Positions 55,168 through 64,000 of a stretch of 64,000 nucleotides of DNA are shown here, one piece after another (within the stretch, counting starts at the first letter, position 1; each line of letters opens with the position of its first letter). Under the pieces are notes generated by a model. The model did not search any database. It had not been told where the DNA came from and worked only from the letters and a program-made list of their open reading frames with translations. The translations under genes were made by a program, and so were the position numbers. Source of the DNA: Lentilactobacillus farraginis DSM 18382 = JCM 14108 (GTDB lineage Bacteria > Bacillota > Bacilli > Lactobacillales > Lactobacillaceae); the NCBI RefSeq assembly GCF_000583655.1, contig NZ_BAKI01000001.1:1-64000 (forward strand). Reading direction: 5' to 3'.

Positions 55168-57533
55168 TTACTTAAATTTAACCACAGTTGAACCGTCGCC
55201 CCCAGCGTTTGGTGCAGAGTAACCAAAGCTCTTTACCCGCGGGTTTGATTTAAGATACTCATTGACGCCTTTTCGTAAAGCGCCTGTGCCTTTCCCATGA
55301 ATAATTGTAACAGATGGATACCCTGCCAGCAAAGCCGAATCAATATATCTGTCAAGCTCATACATCGCTTCCTCGTAACGATGGCCCCTCAGGTCAAGCG
55401 TTGGTGACATGCCGCTGGAACGGGTCCGTGAAACCCGTGTCTGGTAAGTTTGCTTGGCTTTCTTTTCCGGAGCAGCTTTTTCCAAATCGTTTTCATCAAT
55501 TTGCATCTTCAAGATCCCAAGCTGCACTTCCCAACTGCCGTTTTTTTCTTGACGAATGAGGGTTCCCTGCTGACCATATGATTTAACCATTACGTCATCA
55601 CCGGGATGAAAATCATGTTTGGCTTTTTCTTTTCTGAGAACTTTGTTTTTCTTCAGACTTGGCGCTACTTCAAGCTGATTTAGTGCCCCCTTGGCATCAA
55701 TCAACTCATTTTCTTTAATCGTGCTTTTACCAACCAGTCGCTGCTTCTTGTGCAGATCAGCAATAATCTGGTCGGCACGTTTTTTAGCTTCCGCCACCAC
55801 TTGGTTGGCCTGCTCGCGAGCCCGCTCCAATAATCGATCTTTTTGATTTTGATATTGATCAAATTTATCTTGAAGGGCCGTGTGCAATTTCGTTGACTCC
55901 GTTAATTCCTGGTCGAGTTGATCAGCCTCATCATGAGCCCGCTTAGTCTGCGCAGTTAATTCGGCGATCATGTTATTAATATCTTGATTTTCGGAGTCCG
56001 TAAAGGCGCGTGCCTGCTCGATAATTTTTGGAGAAAGGCCCAATTTGCTGGCAATGTTAAGCGCATTACTTTGCCCGGGAATCCCCATTAAGAAGCGATA
56101 GGTAGGCTGTAACGTTTCAACGTCAAACTCCATAGAAGCATTGATGATGCCTGGACGATTATAAGCATAGGCTTTCAGTTCCGGATAATGGGTCGTCGCA
56201 ATTAATTCACATTTTCGTTGATGAATTGCGTCAATGATTGCCATTGCCAAAGCAGCCCCTTCTTTCGGGTCGTACCGGCACCCAATTCATCCAATAATAC
56301 TAAGCTTCGCGAAGTCAGTTTGTTTAAAATCGAAATGATATTGTCCATATGGGATGAAAAAGTACTTAAATTAGCTTCGATGGATTGATCATCACCAATG
56401 TCGGCAAAGACGTCATCAAATACACCAATTTGACTTTCTTCATTTGCGGTAATAAACAAACCAGACTGGCCCATCAGCTGCAGTAGGCCAACTGTTTTCA
56501 GTGTGATCGTTTTACCACCCGTATTGGGCCCGGTAATGATGATGGTGTTGTAATCCTTACCAAGTTGAATATCGTTGGCAACAACTTTCTCCCGAGCAAT
56601 CAAAGGATGCCTGGCCTGCCGCAGATTTACAATATTTTCTTGAGATACTTCCGGTAAAACCGCACCAAGTTGATGAGCCAATTTTGCTTTGGCATTTACA
56701 AAATCGAGTCGCCCTACCAAATTCATGTTTGCCAACAGTTCATGGCGGGACGGCCGGAGAAGATCCGTTAATTCAGCCAGAATTCGGCGTTCTTCTGCCC
56801 GTTCAGCCAATTGATCACGCCTTAGTTGGTTATTCATTTCAACAACATTACTCGGCTCAACGTACAGCGTCTGTCCCGAGGCACTCTGATCATGAACAAT
56901 GCCACCAAAATGCTGTTTGTATTCTGCTCGAATCGGAATCACAAAGCGATCATCGCGCATGGTAATAATCGATTCAGTCAAATACTTGGCATCAGCGCCT
57001 TTCAAGTACTTCCCCATTCGTGAACGGATATCATTTTGTGTTCGGACAATTGTCCGTCGAATTGCCCGCAATTCAGCAGAGGCATCGTCCAAAATCCGGC
57101 CGTCATCATCAATCGACTGCATCATCCGTTTGGTAATTTCCGGCATCAGCGTCAACTGATCAACCGTTTGGGAAACAACCGTCAATGTGACTGATTCCTC
57201 CTGAAAATCTTCAAAAAAGTCATGAATCGTTTTGACAGCTCTTAAAAGCTTGGTAATATGTGCTAATTCTGTACCACTTAAAGAGGCATTTTCGATCCGT
57301 AACCGTTTCATATAGGGCGCGATTTCCGTTAATTTTGGAACAGGAATTTCACCTCTTAAACGCACAATATTGGCACCGTCTTCAGTTTCTGCAAGTCGAC
57401 GGCTTACTTCATTGAAATCGGCACTGGGTGTCAACTGGTCAACAACCGCTTGACCGCGATCAGTTGTTAGAAATGCGCTCAGTTGTTCTTTAATTTTATT
57501 ATATTCAAGTGTTTCTAAAACTTTTTTATTCAT
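55168..57533 (-). CDS. mutS2: Endonuclease MutS2 (recombination/collision factor), apparent frameshift
   Basis: MutS-family protein without mismatch-binding domains; in Gram-positives it inhibits recombination and acts on stalled ribosomes through its Smr domain. The ATPase part has Walker A ITGPNTGGKTITLK near 330 and Walker B LVLLDELGAGT near 408. A long coiled coil follows (about 510-620), then a KOW-like segment and the Smr domain (LDLRGHRYEEA, IIHGKGTGALRKGV). The frame breaks at 56271: GAGT should continue DPKEGAALAMA but one G is missing. Restored length is 788 residues. ATG 57533 overlaps cvpA by 4 bases. Confidence 0.95.
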
Positions 57534-58051
57534 AAACCTTCCTCATTTGAATTTGAAATCCAAAAGTTTGTCAATTTTTCTGACAAAACCGGCGTCTGCC
57601 GAACAATCCATTGTGAAATGACTGATTGATCATAAACCTGCTGCAGCTTTTGATTTGGCAGCAGAATTAAAAAACTTAGCAAAACAAAAATAAGCAAATA
57701 GTGGGTCACCAAGTTAATACCACCACCCGCAAGCGAATTTGCCTGGCTAATAACCGGCAGTTTGACTATCGGCGAAAGCAGCCTGCGGATCAGTCTAATG
57801 ACCTGCCATCCCAAAGTAAACAAGGCTATAAACACAATCAGTTTGACAAGTGGCAATTGCCCTTGGTCACCGTTAATCCGTGCCAACAGCCAATTTTTAA
57901 GAAAAGCCGTTATCGGTGCAGTGTATAACAGTCCGGCAGTTATTGAAATAATTACGCCAGCTAAGTTCAACAGCTCATTTAAAGCACCTTTTTTCATTCC
58001 CCGCCAAAAAGCAGCTATCAGAATCAGTAGTATAGCAATGTTTAACAGCAC
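57530..58051 (-). CDS. CvpA/YshB family membrane protein
   Basis: Protein of 173 residues with four predicted transmembrane helices and the CvpA-type start ILLILIAAFWRGMKKGALNEL. The family was named from colicin V production but is broadly a membrane protein of unknown housekeeping role. It lies between zapA (7 bases) and mutS2 (4-base overlap), as in Bacillus zapA-yshB-polX-mutS2 without polX. Confidence 0.88.
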   Translation of the reverse strand: MLLNIAILLILIAAFWRGMKKGALNELLNLAGVIISITAGLLYTAPITAFLKNWLLARINGDQGQLPLVKLIVFIALFTLGWQVIRLIRRLLSPIVKLPVISQANSLAGGGINLVTHYLLIFVLLSFLILLPNQKLQQVYDQSVISQWIVRQTPVLSEKLTNFWISNSNEEGL

Positions 58052-58058
58052 GTCAGTT

Positions 58059-58325
58059 TCACTTCACTTCCCGTGGGTCGATGTTTTTCGACCGTTGTGT
58101 CAACTGATCTGCCAGTTCAAACTGTTTGGAAATTGCGTTAAACGCAACTAAAATGGCCCGCTGTTCATCAGAAGCTTCCGGGATTGTCTGACGAAGTTGC
58201 GTTAACTGCTCGTTTAACAAATCGGAAACCGACTGCAAATGCTCATCTGATCCCTTACCAACCAAAATATATTTTTTACCACCAATTGTTGTTTTAAATC
58301 GTCGTTTTTCATCTTTTTCCGACAT
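58059..58325 (-). CDS. zapA: Cell division protein ZapA
   Basis: FtsZ-bundling protein of 88 residues. The N-terminal domain carries RRFKTTIGGKKYILVG, and the C-terminal helix forms the coiled coil through which ZapA dimerises (about 35-80). ATG 58325 follows AGGATGTG. First of the zapA-cvpA-mutS2 run. Confidence 0.9.
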   Translation of the reverse strand: MSEKDEKRRFKTTIGGKKYILVGKGSDEHLQSVSDLLNEQLTQLRQTIPEASDEQRAILVAFNAISKQFELADQLTQRSKNIDPREVK

Positions 58326-58352
58326 TAAATCACATCCTAAAAATATTCAACT

Positions 58353-58387
58353 AAAAAGGACTGAGCCCAAATCTTTGTACTCAATCC
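58353..58387 (-). terminator. Terminator after yrzB
   Basis: On the minus strand GGATTGAG pairs with CTCAGTCC (one G-U) around a ~14-nt loop and is followed by TTTTT. It lies 32 bases past the stop at 58419 and separates this operon from zapA. Confidence 0.8.
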
Positions 58388-58418
58388 CTGCATAAAAATG
58401 ATATTTCCAAATCCTTAA

Positions 58419-58751
58419 TTACTGATTATCACCGGCATTGCTGTCAGCATCGCTTTGATCGTCACCATCTTTGCCTAAGAAGGTATTCAAAACAGATTCG
58501 ATCATATCCCACTCTTTATCAGTTTGAATCGGCTGAAGTTCGCCACCTTGTGGGTCACTTGGATCATCACCGGCAGGAAGCGCATATGCCTGAATTTCAA
58601 CTTCTTCGTCATCCTTCTTACCTGCTGGGTAAATTAAGATGTATGAGCGATTGAAGTCTTCTGATTTGAAAGTGAATAAAACGTCGTAGAGTGTTTCCTC
58701 ACCGTTATCATCAACTAACGTAATTTGTTGTTGTGTTGGATCTTCTGCCAT
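58419..58751 (-). CDS. DUF1292 protein (YrzB)
   Basis: Acidic protein of 110 residues. DUF1292 motif: [33 protein letters not shown] near the N terminus, then a Gly/Asp-rich tail. ATG 58751 follows GAGGTATG; an earlier in-frame start overlaps it. Function unknown, but the set ireB-ruvX-yrzB is highly conserved in Firmicutes, with only 12 bases between this gene and ruvX. Confidence 0.92.
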   Translation of the reverse strand: MAEDPTQQQITLVDDNGEETLYDVLFTFKSEDFNRSYILIYPAGKKDDEEVEIQAYALPAGDDPSDPQGGELQPIQTDKEWDMIESVLNTFLGKDGDDQSDADSNAGDNQ

Positions 58752-58763
58752 ATTTTGCATACC

Positions 58764-59198
58764 TCATATCCTAGTTAATTTTCCTTTACGGTCCAAGTAG
58801 TTCTGCAGGATCAGTCCTGCAGCCAACTTGTCAATGACCTTTTTACGTTTCTTACGTGAAATGTCTGCTTCCTCGGTAAGCATTCGCTGTACCTCAACCG
58901 TTGTCAGTCGTTCATCTTCAAAATCCACAGGAAGGTTGAATTTCTCTTTCAACCGATTGCCATACTGTTCGGAAGCTTCTGCCCGGGGGCCCAAAGAATT
59001 GTTCATATTCTTCGGCAATCCGACAACAAACCCATCGACTTCGTATTTTTTAACCAATTGGGTTACTCGTTCTAGCCCAAATTCACCGGCTTCTTCATCG
59101 ATCGGGATAATCTCGACTCCCTGAGAAGTCCACCCCAATGCATCACTTACCGCGACTCCAACTGTTTTAGAGCCGACGTCTAATCCCATTAATCTCAT
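58764..59198 (-). CDS. ruvX: Holliday junction resolvase-like RuvX (YqgF)
   Basis: RNase H-fold protein implicated in 16S rRNA 5' maturation and possibly in junction resolution. The first strand [16 protein letters not shown] (residues 3-18) holds the first catalytic Asp, and the others lie in [17 protein letters not shown] and [16 protein letters not shown]. Length 144 residues. Its ATG overlaps the ireB stop by 4 bases. Confidence 0.95.
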   Translation of the reverse strand: MRLMGLDVGSKTVGVAVSDALGWTSQGVEIIPIDEEAGEFGLERVTQLVKKYEVDGFVVGLPKNMNNSLGPRAEASEQYGNRLKEKFNLPVDFEDERLTTVEVQRMLTEEADISRKKRKKVIDKLAAGLILQNYLDRKGKLTRI

Positions 59199-59476
59199 TC
59201 TTCACCTTTTTTTGAATCATTTGGATGGTTATCAAGATAAAACCGAACCAATTCTTCGATTATTTCATCACGTTCATGTCTTCTAATCAAGTTCCGAGCA
59301 TCCAAGTTACGTGGAATATAGGCAGGGTCACCGGAAATTAAATATCCGACAATTTGATTATATGGATTGTAACCCTTCTCTTCCAATGCTTTATAAACCG
59401 TCAACAATGTATCTCGAACATCTTTGGGCTGATCTTCATTGAAATTAAAAAACATGGTTTTATCTAACGAACTCAT
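59195..59476 (-). CDS. ireB: IreB family regulatory phosphoprotein (YrzL)
   Basis: Small phosphoprotein that in Enterococcus is phosphorylated on N-terminal Thr by the PASTA kinase IreK and lowers cephalosporin resistance. Here [26 protein letters not shown] keeps the Thr at about residue 6, and [34 protein letters not shown] is the family core. ATG 59476 follows AGAGGTG. It is the first gene of ireB-ruvX-yrzB and lies directly after alaS, the standard order. Confidence 0.93.
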   Translation of the reverse strand: MSSLDKTMFFNFNEDQPKDVRDTLLTVYKALEEKGYNPYNQIVGYLISGDPAYIPRNLDARNLIRRHERDEIIEELVRFYLDNHPNDSKKGEE

Positions 59477-59584
59477 ACAATTCACCTCTATGACGTAAGG
59501 TCATTTGTATTAATTTTAACTGATTATCGTTGAAACTACAATCAAGTGAACGAATGTAACCGACATGTAATCCTGATGTAATAA

Positions 59585-62227
59585 TTACTTATTTTCCAAC
59601 CACTCAATCGCTGCCTGTAATGCGGTTTGCAGACCGGCAGGATTTTTCCCACCAGCTTGGGCCATATTCGGGCGACCACCGCCGCCACCATTAATGTTTG
59701 GCGCAATGGCTTTAATCAAGTCACCGGCTTTAAGACCGAACTTCACCTTTTCGTCAGCCACGGCAACCACCAAGTTGGCTTTTTGACCGCTACCCGTCCC
59801 TAATACTAAAACATCGGACAAATTATTACTTCTCCAAGTATCTGCCAACTGACGCAATTGCTGCATGCCGGCATCCTTGATATTACCCGTAATAATCGTA
59901 AATTGACCAGCAGTTTGTTTATTATCAAAGACAGCTTCAGCCTGTTGCCCAGCCAATTTGGCTTCCAGTGAATCCTGCTTGGCTTTTAGGTCTTTGATTT
60001 CTTCCTGCAGCTGTTCAACTCGGGTTGGCACGTCTTTTAGTTGCGTAACTTTTAAGCGATTCGAAATCTGCTTTAACTCATTTGATTGATTGTTGAGCAG
60101 CCTAAAGGCATCTTTTGACGTAACTGCTTCAATCCGGCGAACCCCGGCACCCACACCGGACTCTGAAACAATCTTGAACAAACCGATATCCCGGGTGTTG
60201 GCAACGTGGGTCCCACCACAAAATTCAACCGAAAAATCACCAATGCTGACAACTCGGACCTTATCACCGTATTTTTCGCTGAAAAGCGCAATTGCGCCCA
60301 TTTTCTTACCAGTCTTCGGATCGGTTACCACCGTTTTGACATCAGTTTCTTTAAAGATTTGTTGATTGACCATTTGTTCAACTTTTTGTAAATCTTCATC
60401 CGTTACTTGACCAAAGTGATTAAAGTCAAAGCGCAAATAACCGGGTTCAACCAGTGAACCAGCTTGTTGGGTGTGGCCACCCAGCACATTTCTCAAGGAC
60501 TGATCAAGCAAATGCGTAGCAGTATGGTTCTTTTCTACCCGACTGTGGAACAATCGATCAACTACCAAGTGATAAGTCTGCCCTTGGACCAATGATTCCT
60601 CAGTTTTGACCGTGTGCAGGTTTTGACCGTTTGGTGCATGTTGAACGTCAATCACATCAGCAACCTTATCGCCATTGTCGTCTAAAATAACGCCTCTGTC
60701 GGCTACTTGACCACCCATCTCAGCATAGAACGGCGTCTTATCAAAAATCAATTCCACCGTCTCTGCTTTTGATTCGGAAACCAACTTTTCATCTTCAACA
60801 ATTTCAAGCAACTTGGCATCCTTGACATCCAAAGTATCATAGCCGACGTATTGACTATCGTCCTTCACTTTAACCAACAAGTCACGTTGAATCTTCATTG
60901 ATTTGGCACCGCTTCGAGCATTTCGAGCCCGTTGCTTTTGCTTTTGCATTTCAGCTTGGAAACCTTTTTTATCAACACCCAATCCGGCATCAGCGGCTTC
61001 TTCTTTAGTTAATTCATATGGAAAACCATAAGTATCATAAAGTTTAAAAGCGGTTGCCCCGTCAATATCTTTTTTGGCTGCTGCTTTAGTGCTATTAATA
61101 ACATCTTGAAGCAACTTCAACCCATCATTTAAGGTCTCATTAAACCGGTCTTCTTCTGAATGAATAACTTTTTCAATATAATTACGCTGTTCAAGGACTT
61201 CAGGATAATAGGATTTGAGCGTTTCACCAACAACCGGTGCCAGCTTGTAAAGAAAGGCCGACTTAATCCCAAGTCGTTGACCATTGACGATTGCTCGTCT
61301 GATTAAGCGACGAATAACGTACCCGCGACCCACATTTGAAGGAAGGGCGCCATCACCGATCGCAACCGTAATTGCTCGGGCATGATCGGCGATAATCCGA
61401 AACGCAACGTCATCCTGCTTGCTGACACCATATTTTTTATGATCACTAAATGATTCTGTCTGTCTAATCATCGGTAAAAACAAATCTGTTTCAAAGTTAG
61501 TTCGCGCATTTTGAAAAATGGAAACCACTCGTTCCAATCCCATTCCCGTATCAATATTTTTCCGGGGCAATGGTTCATAAGTCCCCTGAGGGGTGTGGTT
61601 ATATTGTGAAAAGACGATATTCCAGACTTCTAACCAACGATCGTTTTCACCACCGGGATAGTTTTCCGGATCGTCTGGTGCCAATTCATCGAAATCAGCG
61701 CCGCGATCATAAAAGATTTCAGAATCCGGTCCTGAAGGGCCCTGGCCGATATCCCAAAAGTTATCTTCAATTTCAATGATGTGATCCGGAGCAACCCCAA
61801 CGGCTTCCCAATACTTTTTAGCATCTGTATCTTTTGGATAAACAGTCATATATAATTTATCTTTATCCCAACCAAACCACTTTGGAGAAGTTAAGAGCTC
61901 AAAGGCCCACGTAATCGCTTCTTTTTTGAAGTAATCACCAACGGAGAAATTCCCCAGCATTTCAAATAACGTATGGTGGCGAGGTGTTTTCCCGACATTT
62001 TCAATATCATTTGTTCGAATACTCTTTTGAGAACTTGTCATCCGTGGATTTTTTGGCACAACTGTCCCATCAAAATACTTTTTCATTGTGGCAACCCCAG
62101 AATTAATCCATAGTAAAGTTGGATCATCAACTGGAATTAGTGAAGCGCTGGGCTCAATGGTGTGCCCTTTTTCTTGAAAAAAGTCCAAAAACATCTGTCT
62201 GATTTGACCACTGCTCAAATTCTTCAT
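59585..62227 (-). CDS. alaS: Alanyl-tRNA synthetase
   Basis: Class II synthetase with an editing domain. The 880-residue protein has the catalytic core (SSGQIRQMFLDFFQEKGHT at the N terminus, PRHHTLFEMLGNFSVGDYF near 85), the editing domain with zinc ligands HTATHLLDQSL near 567 and CGGTHV near 668, and the C-terminal oligomerisation domain ending AAIEWLENK. ATG 62227 follows AAGGAGA; the longer frame runs into the T-box. It is regulated by the alanine T-box just upstream. Confidence 0.97.
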   Translation of the reverse strand: MKNLSSGQIRQMFLDFFQEKGHTIEPSASLIPVDDPTLLWINSGVATMKKYFDGTVVPKNPRMTSSQKSIRTNDIENVGKTPRHHTLFEMLGNFSVGDYFKKEAITWAFELLTSPKWFGWDKDKLYMTVYPKDTDAKKYWEAVGVAPDHIIEIEDNFWDIGQGPSGPDSEIFYDRGADFDELAPDDPENYPGGENDRWLEVWNIVFSQYNHTPQGTYEPLPRKNIDTGMGLERVVSIFQNARTNFETDLFLPMIRQTESFSDHKKYGVSKQDDVAFRIIADHARAITVAIGDGALPSNVGRGYVIRRLIRRAIVNGQRLGIKSAFLYKLAPVVGETLKSYYPEVLEQRNYIEKVIHSEEDRFNETLNDGLKLLQDVINSTKAAAKKDIDGATAFKLYDTYGFPYELTKEEAADAGLGVDKKGFQAEMQKQKQRARNARSGAKSMKIQRDLLVKVKDDSQYVGYDTLDVKDAKLLEIVEDEKLVSESKAETVELIFDKTPFYAEMGGQVADRGVILDDNGDKVADVIDVQHAPNGQNLHTVKTEESLVQGQTYHLVVDRLFHSRVEKNHTATHLLDQSLRNVLGGHTQQAGSLVEPGYLRFDFNHFGQVTDEDLQKVEQMVNQQIFKETDVKTVVTDPKTGKKMGAIALFSEKYGDKVRVVSIGDFSVEFCGGTHVANTRDIGLFKIVSESGVGAGVRRIEAVTSKDAFRLLNNQSNELKQISNRLKVTQLKDVPTRVEQLQEEIKDLKAKQDSLEAKLAGQQAEAVFDNKQTAGQFTIITGNIKDAGMQQLRQLADTWRSNNLSDVLVLGTGSGQKANLVVAVADEKVKFGLKAGDLIKAIAPNINGGGGGRPNMAQAGGKNPAGLQTALQAAIEWLENK

Positions 62228-62244
62228 TTCCCATTTCTCCTTTA

Positions 62245-62454
62245 AACAAAATAAAACACCGTTGCTAACAGAGACGCCGATTGACGCGGTACCACTCTGA
62301 TTGCAACGATGTTTGATCGTAACCACTTTATCTCTAAAATTAGAGTTTGTGTTTAATTGTATAACGGTTAAGAGAGCACCAAATCGATTAAATCGTTTTT
62401 CACATCAGCCAAAACGTTTCTGAAAATTAATCTAACCTGGCATATTCTTAAGAC
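62245..62454 (-). ncRNA. T-box leader of alaS
   Basis: The leader holds the T-box core AGAGTGGTACCGCG at 62285-62298. Downstream, CATCGTTGC and GCAACGGTG form a terminator stem (one G-U) followed by TTTTATTTTG, alternative to the antiterminator. A GCT in the proximal part (minus strand near 62378) is a candidate alanine specifier. Uncharged tRNA-Ala would favour read-through into alaS. Confidence 0.93.
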
Positions 62455-62460
62455 ATTCAA

Positions 62461-62489
62461 AGTATACGTTTTTGTGAATTTAATGTCAA
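62461..62489 (-). promoter_or_regulatory. Consensus promoter of alaS leader
   Basis: On the minus strand TTGACA (62484-62489), a 17-base spacer, then TATACT (62461-62466). It begins 7 bases after the helicase stop, so the alaS T-box has its own promoter. Confidence 0.88.
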
Positions 62490-62496
62490 TTGAATT

Positions 62497-63858
62497 TTAT
62501 TTATATCGCTTGGAACTCTGCTTGCGCTGCTTTCGTTTTGCGCGGGACTCTTCCCGCTTGGAAACGCGACGATCCATTTCTTCCTTGCGGGCAATTGACA
62601 TCTTAATTTGACGTTTGTACCCTGGCTTGATTTTTTTCTTCTTTTTCTTAATCAAACCAATCATCGTCGGATCAAGTTTATCTTTCTTCTTACGATGCGT
62701 TTGCCGACGCCGACGATCATAAGTGTCAATAATTTCATGATCCTTTAACGCTTTGGGTTTGAAATGAATCCCCATACTTTCCAGTTCTGCAACTTCCTTT
62801 TCCTCATCTGGGGAGTAAAGTGTAATCGACGTTCCCGGCATACCGTTTCGACCGGTCCGCCCAACTCGGTGAATGAAGAATTCTAAGTCATCAGTAGGAA
62901 TATCGTCATTAATGACATGAGAAACCCCTTCAATATCAATTCCCCTGGCTGCCAAGTCGGTTGCCACCACAAATTGAAAATCCAGATTTTTTATCCGTTT
63001 CATAATCTGCTTTCGTTCCCGAGGTTTTACACCGCCATGAACCATGGCCACTTTCAACCCTTGATCGCGCAAATATTCAGTTAGTTCTTCGACCCGCTTT
63101 CGAGTATTGGCAAAAATCAAAACCAGATACGGTTCACCAATTGTTAACAGTTTATAAATAAGCTGATTTTTATCCTGCCCCTTCGTTGAAATCAGCCAGT
63201 TATCAATTGTTGGGCTGATAATTGAAGAAACCGGGATTTCCTCAATAACCGGGTTATCCAAATACTTTTTCAAGAAAACCGTGATCTTTTGTGGCATTGT
63301 TGCTGAAAAAACCATCATTTGAACATGTTTGCCAAAACTAGCCGCAATATGATCAACAACGTCCAAAAAGCCCATGTCCAAGGTCATATCCGCCTCATCA
63401 ATCACCAGCTTGGAAGCCGTATGAACATCCAAACCACCGTTTTGAATCAGATCCCAAACCCGGCCAGGTGTCCCGACAATCAGTTGTGGCTGGTCCTTTT
63501 TCAAACGATCTTCCTGGCGCTTTTTATCAGTTCCGCCCACGTAACTGCCAATTGAAATTGGTTTTGGACTAAACTTGGCAATTTGTTTGGCCGCTTCTAA
63601 AATCTGATAAGCCAATTCCCGACTGGGCGTGGTAATAACTGCCTGCACCTCATCAATATCAGGATCCAGTTCATTAAAAATTGGCAATAAAAAAGCGTGG
63701 GTTTTCCCGCTGCCGGTTGCCGATTGGCCAACCACATCCCGGTGCTGCAAAATAACCGGAATTAGTTTTTCCTGAATTGGCGTTGGTTCTTTAAAGTTTA
63801 AGTCATTTAACGCATTTAAAATAAATGGCTGTAAATTAAATTCTGAAAATTTGGTCAT
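62497..63858 (-). CDS. cshB: DEAD-box RNA helicase (CshB-like)
   Basis: ATP-dependent RNA helicase of 453 residues. Motifs in order: Q motif EPTPIQEKLIP near 26, Walker A GQSATGSGKTHA near 45, TPSRELAYQ near 93, DEAD in VIDEADMTLDM near 150, SAT in VFSATMP near 180, and HRVGRTGRNG near 334. The C-terminal tail is very basic with a run of six Lys and ends KRKQRKQSSKRYK. This layout and its place between nrnA and alaS fit CshB of low-GC Gram-positives. Confidence 0.93.
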   Translation of the reverse strand: MTKFSEFNLQPFILNALNDLNFKEPTPIQEKLIPVILQHRDVVGQSATGSGKTHAFLLPIFNELDPDIDEVQAVITTPSRELAYQILEAAKQIAKFSPKPISIGSYVGGTDKKRQEDRLKKDQPQLIVGTPGRVWDLIQNGGLDVHTASKLVIDEADMTLDMGFLDVVDHIAASFGKHVQMMVFSATMPQKITVFLKKYLDNPVIEEIPVSSIISPTIDNWLISTKGQDKNQLIYKLLTIGEPYLVLIFANTRKRVEELTEYLRDQGLKVAMVHGGVKPRERKQIMKRIKNLDFQFVVATDLAARGIDIEGVSHVINDDIPTDDLEFFIHRVGRTGRNGMPGTSITLYSPDEEKEVAELESMGIHFKPKALKDHEIIDTYDRRRRQTHRKKKDKLDPTMIGLIKKKKKKIKPGYKRQIKMSIARKEEMDRRVSKREESRAKRKQRKQSSKRYK

Positions 63859-63866
63859 AAATTCTC

Positions 63867-64000
63867 CTATTTGTTTTTCTTAACTAAATTATCCAAATCA
63901 CGGACAAAATCCTTAATCTGGTCATCACTCTCAATTACCGCGCCGCTGGCCAATGGGTGACCACCACCGCCATAAGCTTTGGCAAGTTCGTTAATGGCAG
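63867..64000 (-). CDS. nrnA: DHH/DHHA1 phosphoesterase NrnA, 3' end only
   Basis: Only the last ~44 codons are inside the window. They encode LAKAYGGGGHPLASGAVI, the DHHA1 substrate motif, and end DFVRDLDNLVKKNK before a TAG at 63867. NrnA degrades nano-RNA and pAp. It starts upstream of the helicase gene, 8 bases from it. Confidence 0.85.
   Translation of the reverse strand, partial: AINELAKAYGGGGHPLASGAVIESDDQIKDFVRDLDNLVKKNK

Overview
The window is an uninterrupted stretch of core chromosome from a low-GC Gram-positive bacterium, almost certainly a member of the Lactobacillaceae. Supporting signs are a PolC-type replicase, the hrcA-grpE-dnaK-dnaJ operon with two CIRCE operators, a divergent ccpA/pepQ pair sharing a cre site, a mevalonate-pathway HMG-CoA synthase, a D-lactate dehydrogenase, an alanyl-tRNA synthetase behind a T-box, and a full comG pilus operon. 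Most genes lie on the minus strand. I saw no insertion sequence, prophage, CRISPR array, tRNA or rRNA, and no accessory island.

Layout from low to high coordinate. 1-6.96 kb: lepA (cut by the window edge) and the class I heat-shock operon hrcA-grpE-dnaK-dnaJ. 6.96-14.3 kb: the translation/transcription operon rimP-nusA-ylxR-ylxQ-infB-rbfA, then truB-ribF. 14.4-23.5 kb: polC, proS, rseP, cdsA, uppS (replication, tRNA charging, lipid and peptidoglycan precursors). 23.5-27.4 kb: an unknown acidic protein, frr, pyrH, tsf, rpsB. 27.6-34.3 kb: single genes and pairs, namely a HAD phosphatase, ldhD, trmN6 with a GIY-YIG protein, plsC, yneF, a DUF896 gene divergent from lexA, mvaS and an 84-residue orphan. 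34.4-40.2 kb: a PspC-like protein, the cluster metallophosphatase/yutD/HAD/DUF1461, a second phosphoesterase and an amino-acid permease. 40.3-46.2 kb: comGA-GG, a YtxK-type methyltransferase and ackA. 46.2-49.4 kb: yebC, ccpA, pepQ. 49.5-54.7 kb: envelope-stress-type small proteins, mscS, a CBS protein, murI-rdgB-yfcE and yslB. 54.7-64 kb: trxA, mutS2-cvpA-zapA, the ireB-ruvX-yrzB set, alaS, a CshB-like helicase, and the end of nrnA.

The most striking property is technical. Fourteen genes carry exactly one single-base indel each (13 losses, 1 gain), mostly in short homopolymers, and restoring one base gives a family-typical full-length protein every time. The list includes essential or near-essential genes (polC, uppS, mvaS, ylxR, truB, ribF) and key regulators (ccpA, lexA). 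I read this as sequencing or assembly error, not gene decay, and I annotate each as one gene over its full span.

I did not find an obviously new biological system. The observations most worth checking are regulatory: a terminator-like hairpin inside the rimP-nusA leader, mutually exclusive hairpins between rpsB and tsf, a hairpin inside the dnaK-dnaJ gap, palindromes at the promoter of a phosphoesterase and just before the ribosome-binding sites of two membrane-protein genes, a methyltransferase gene with no usable AUG, and two small conserved-looking proteins of unknown function.
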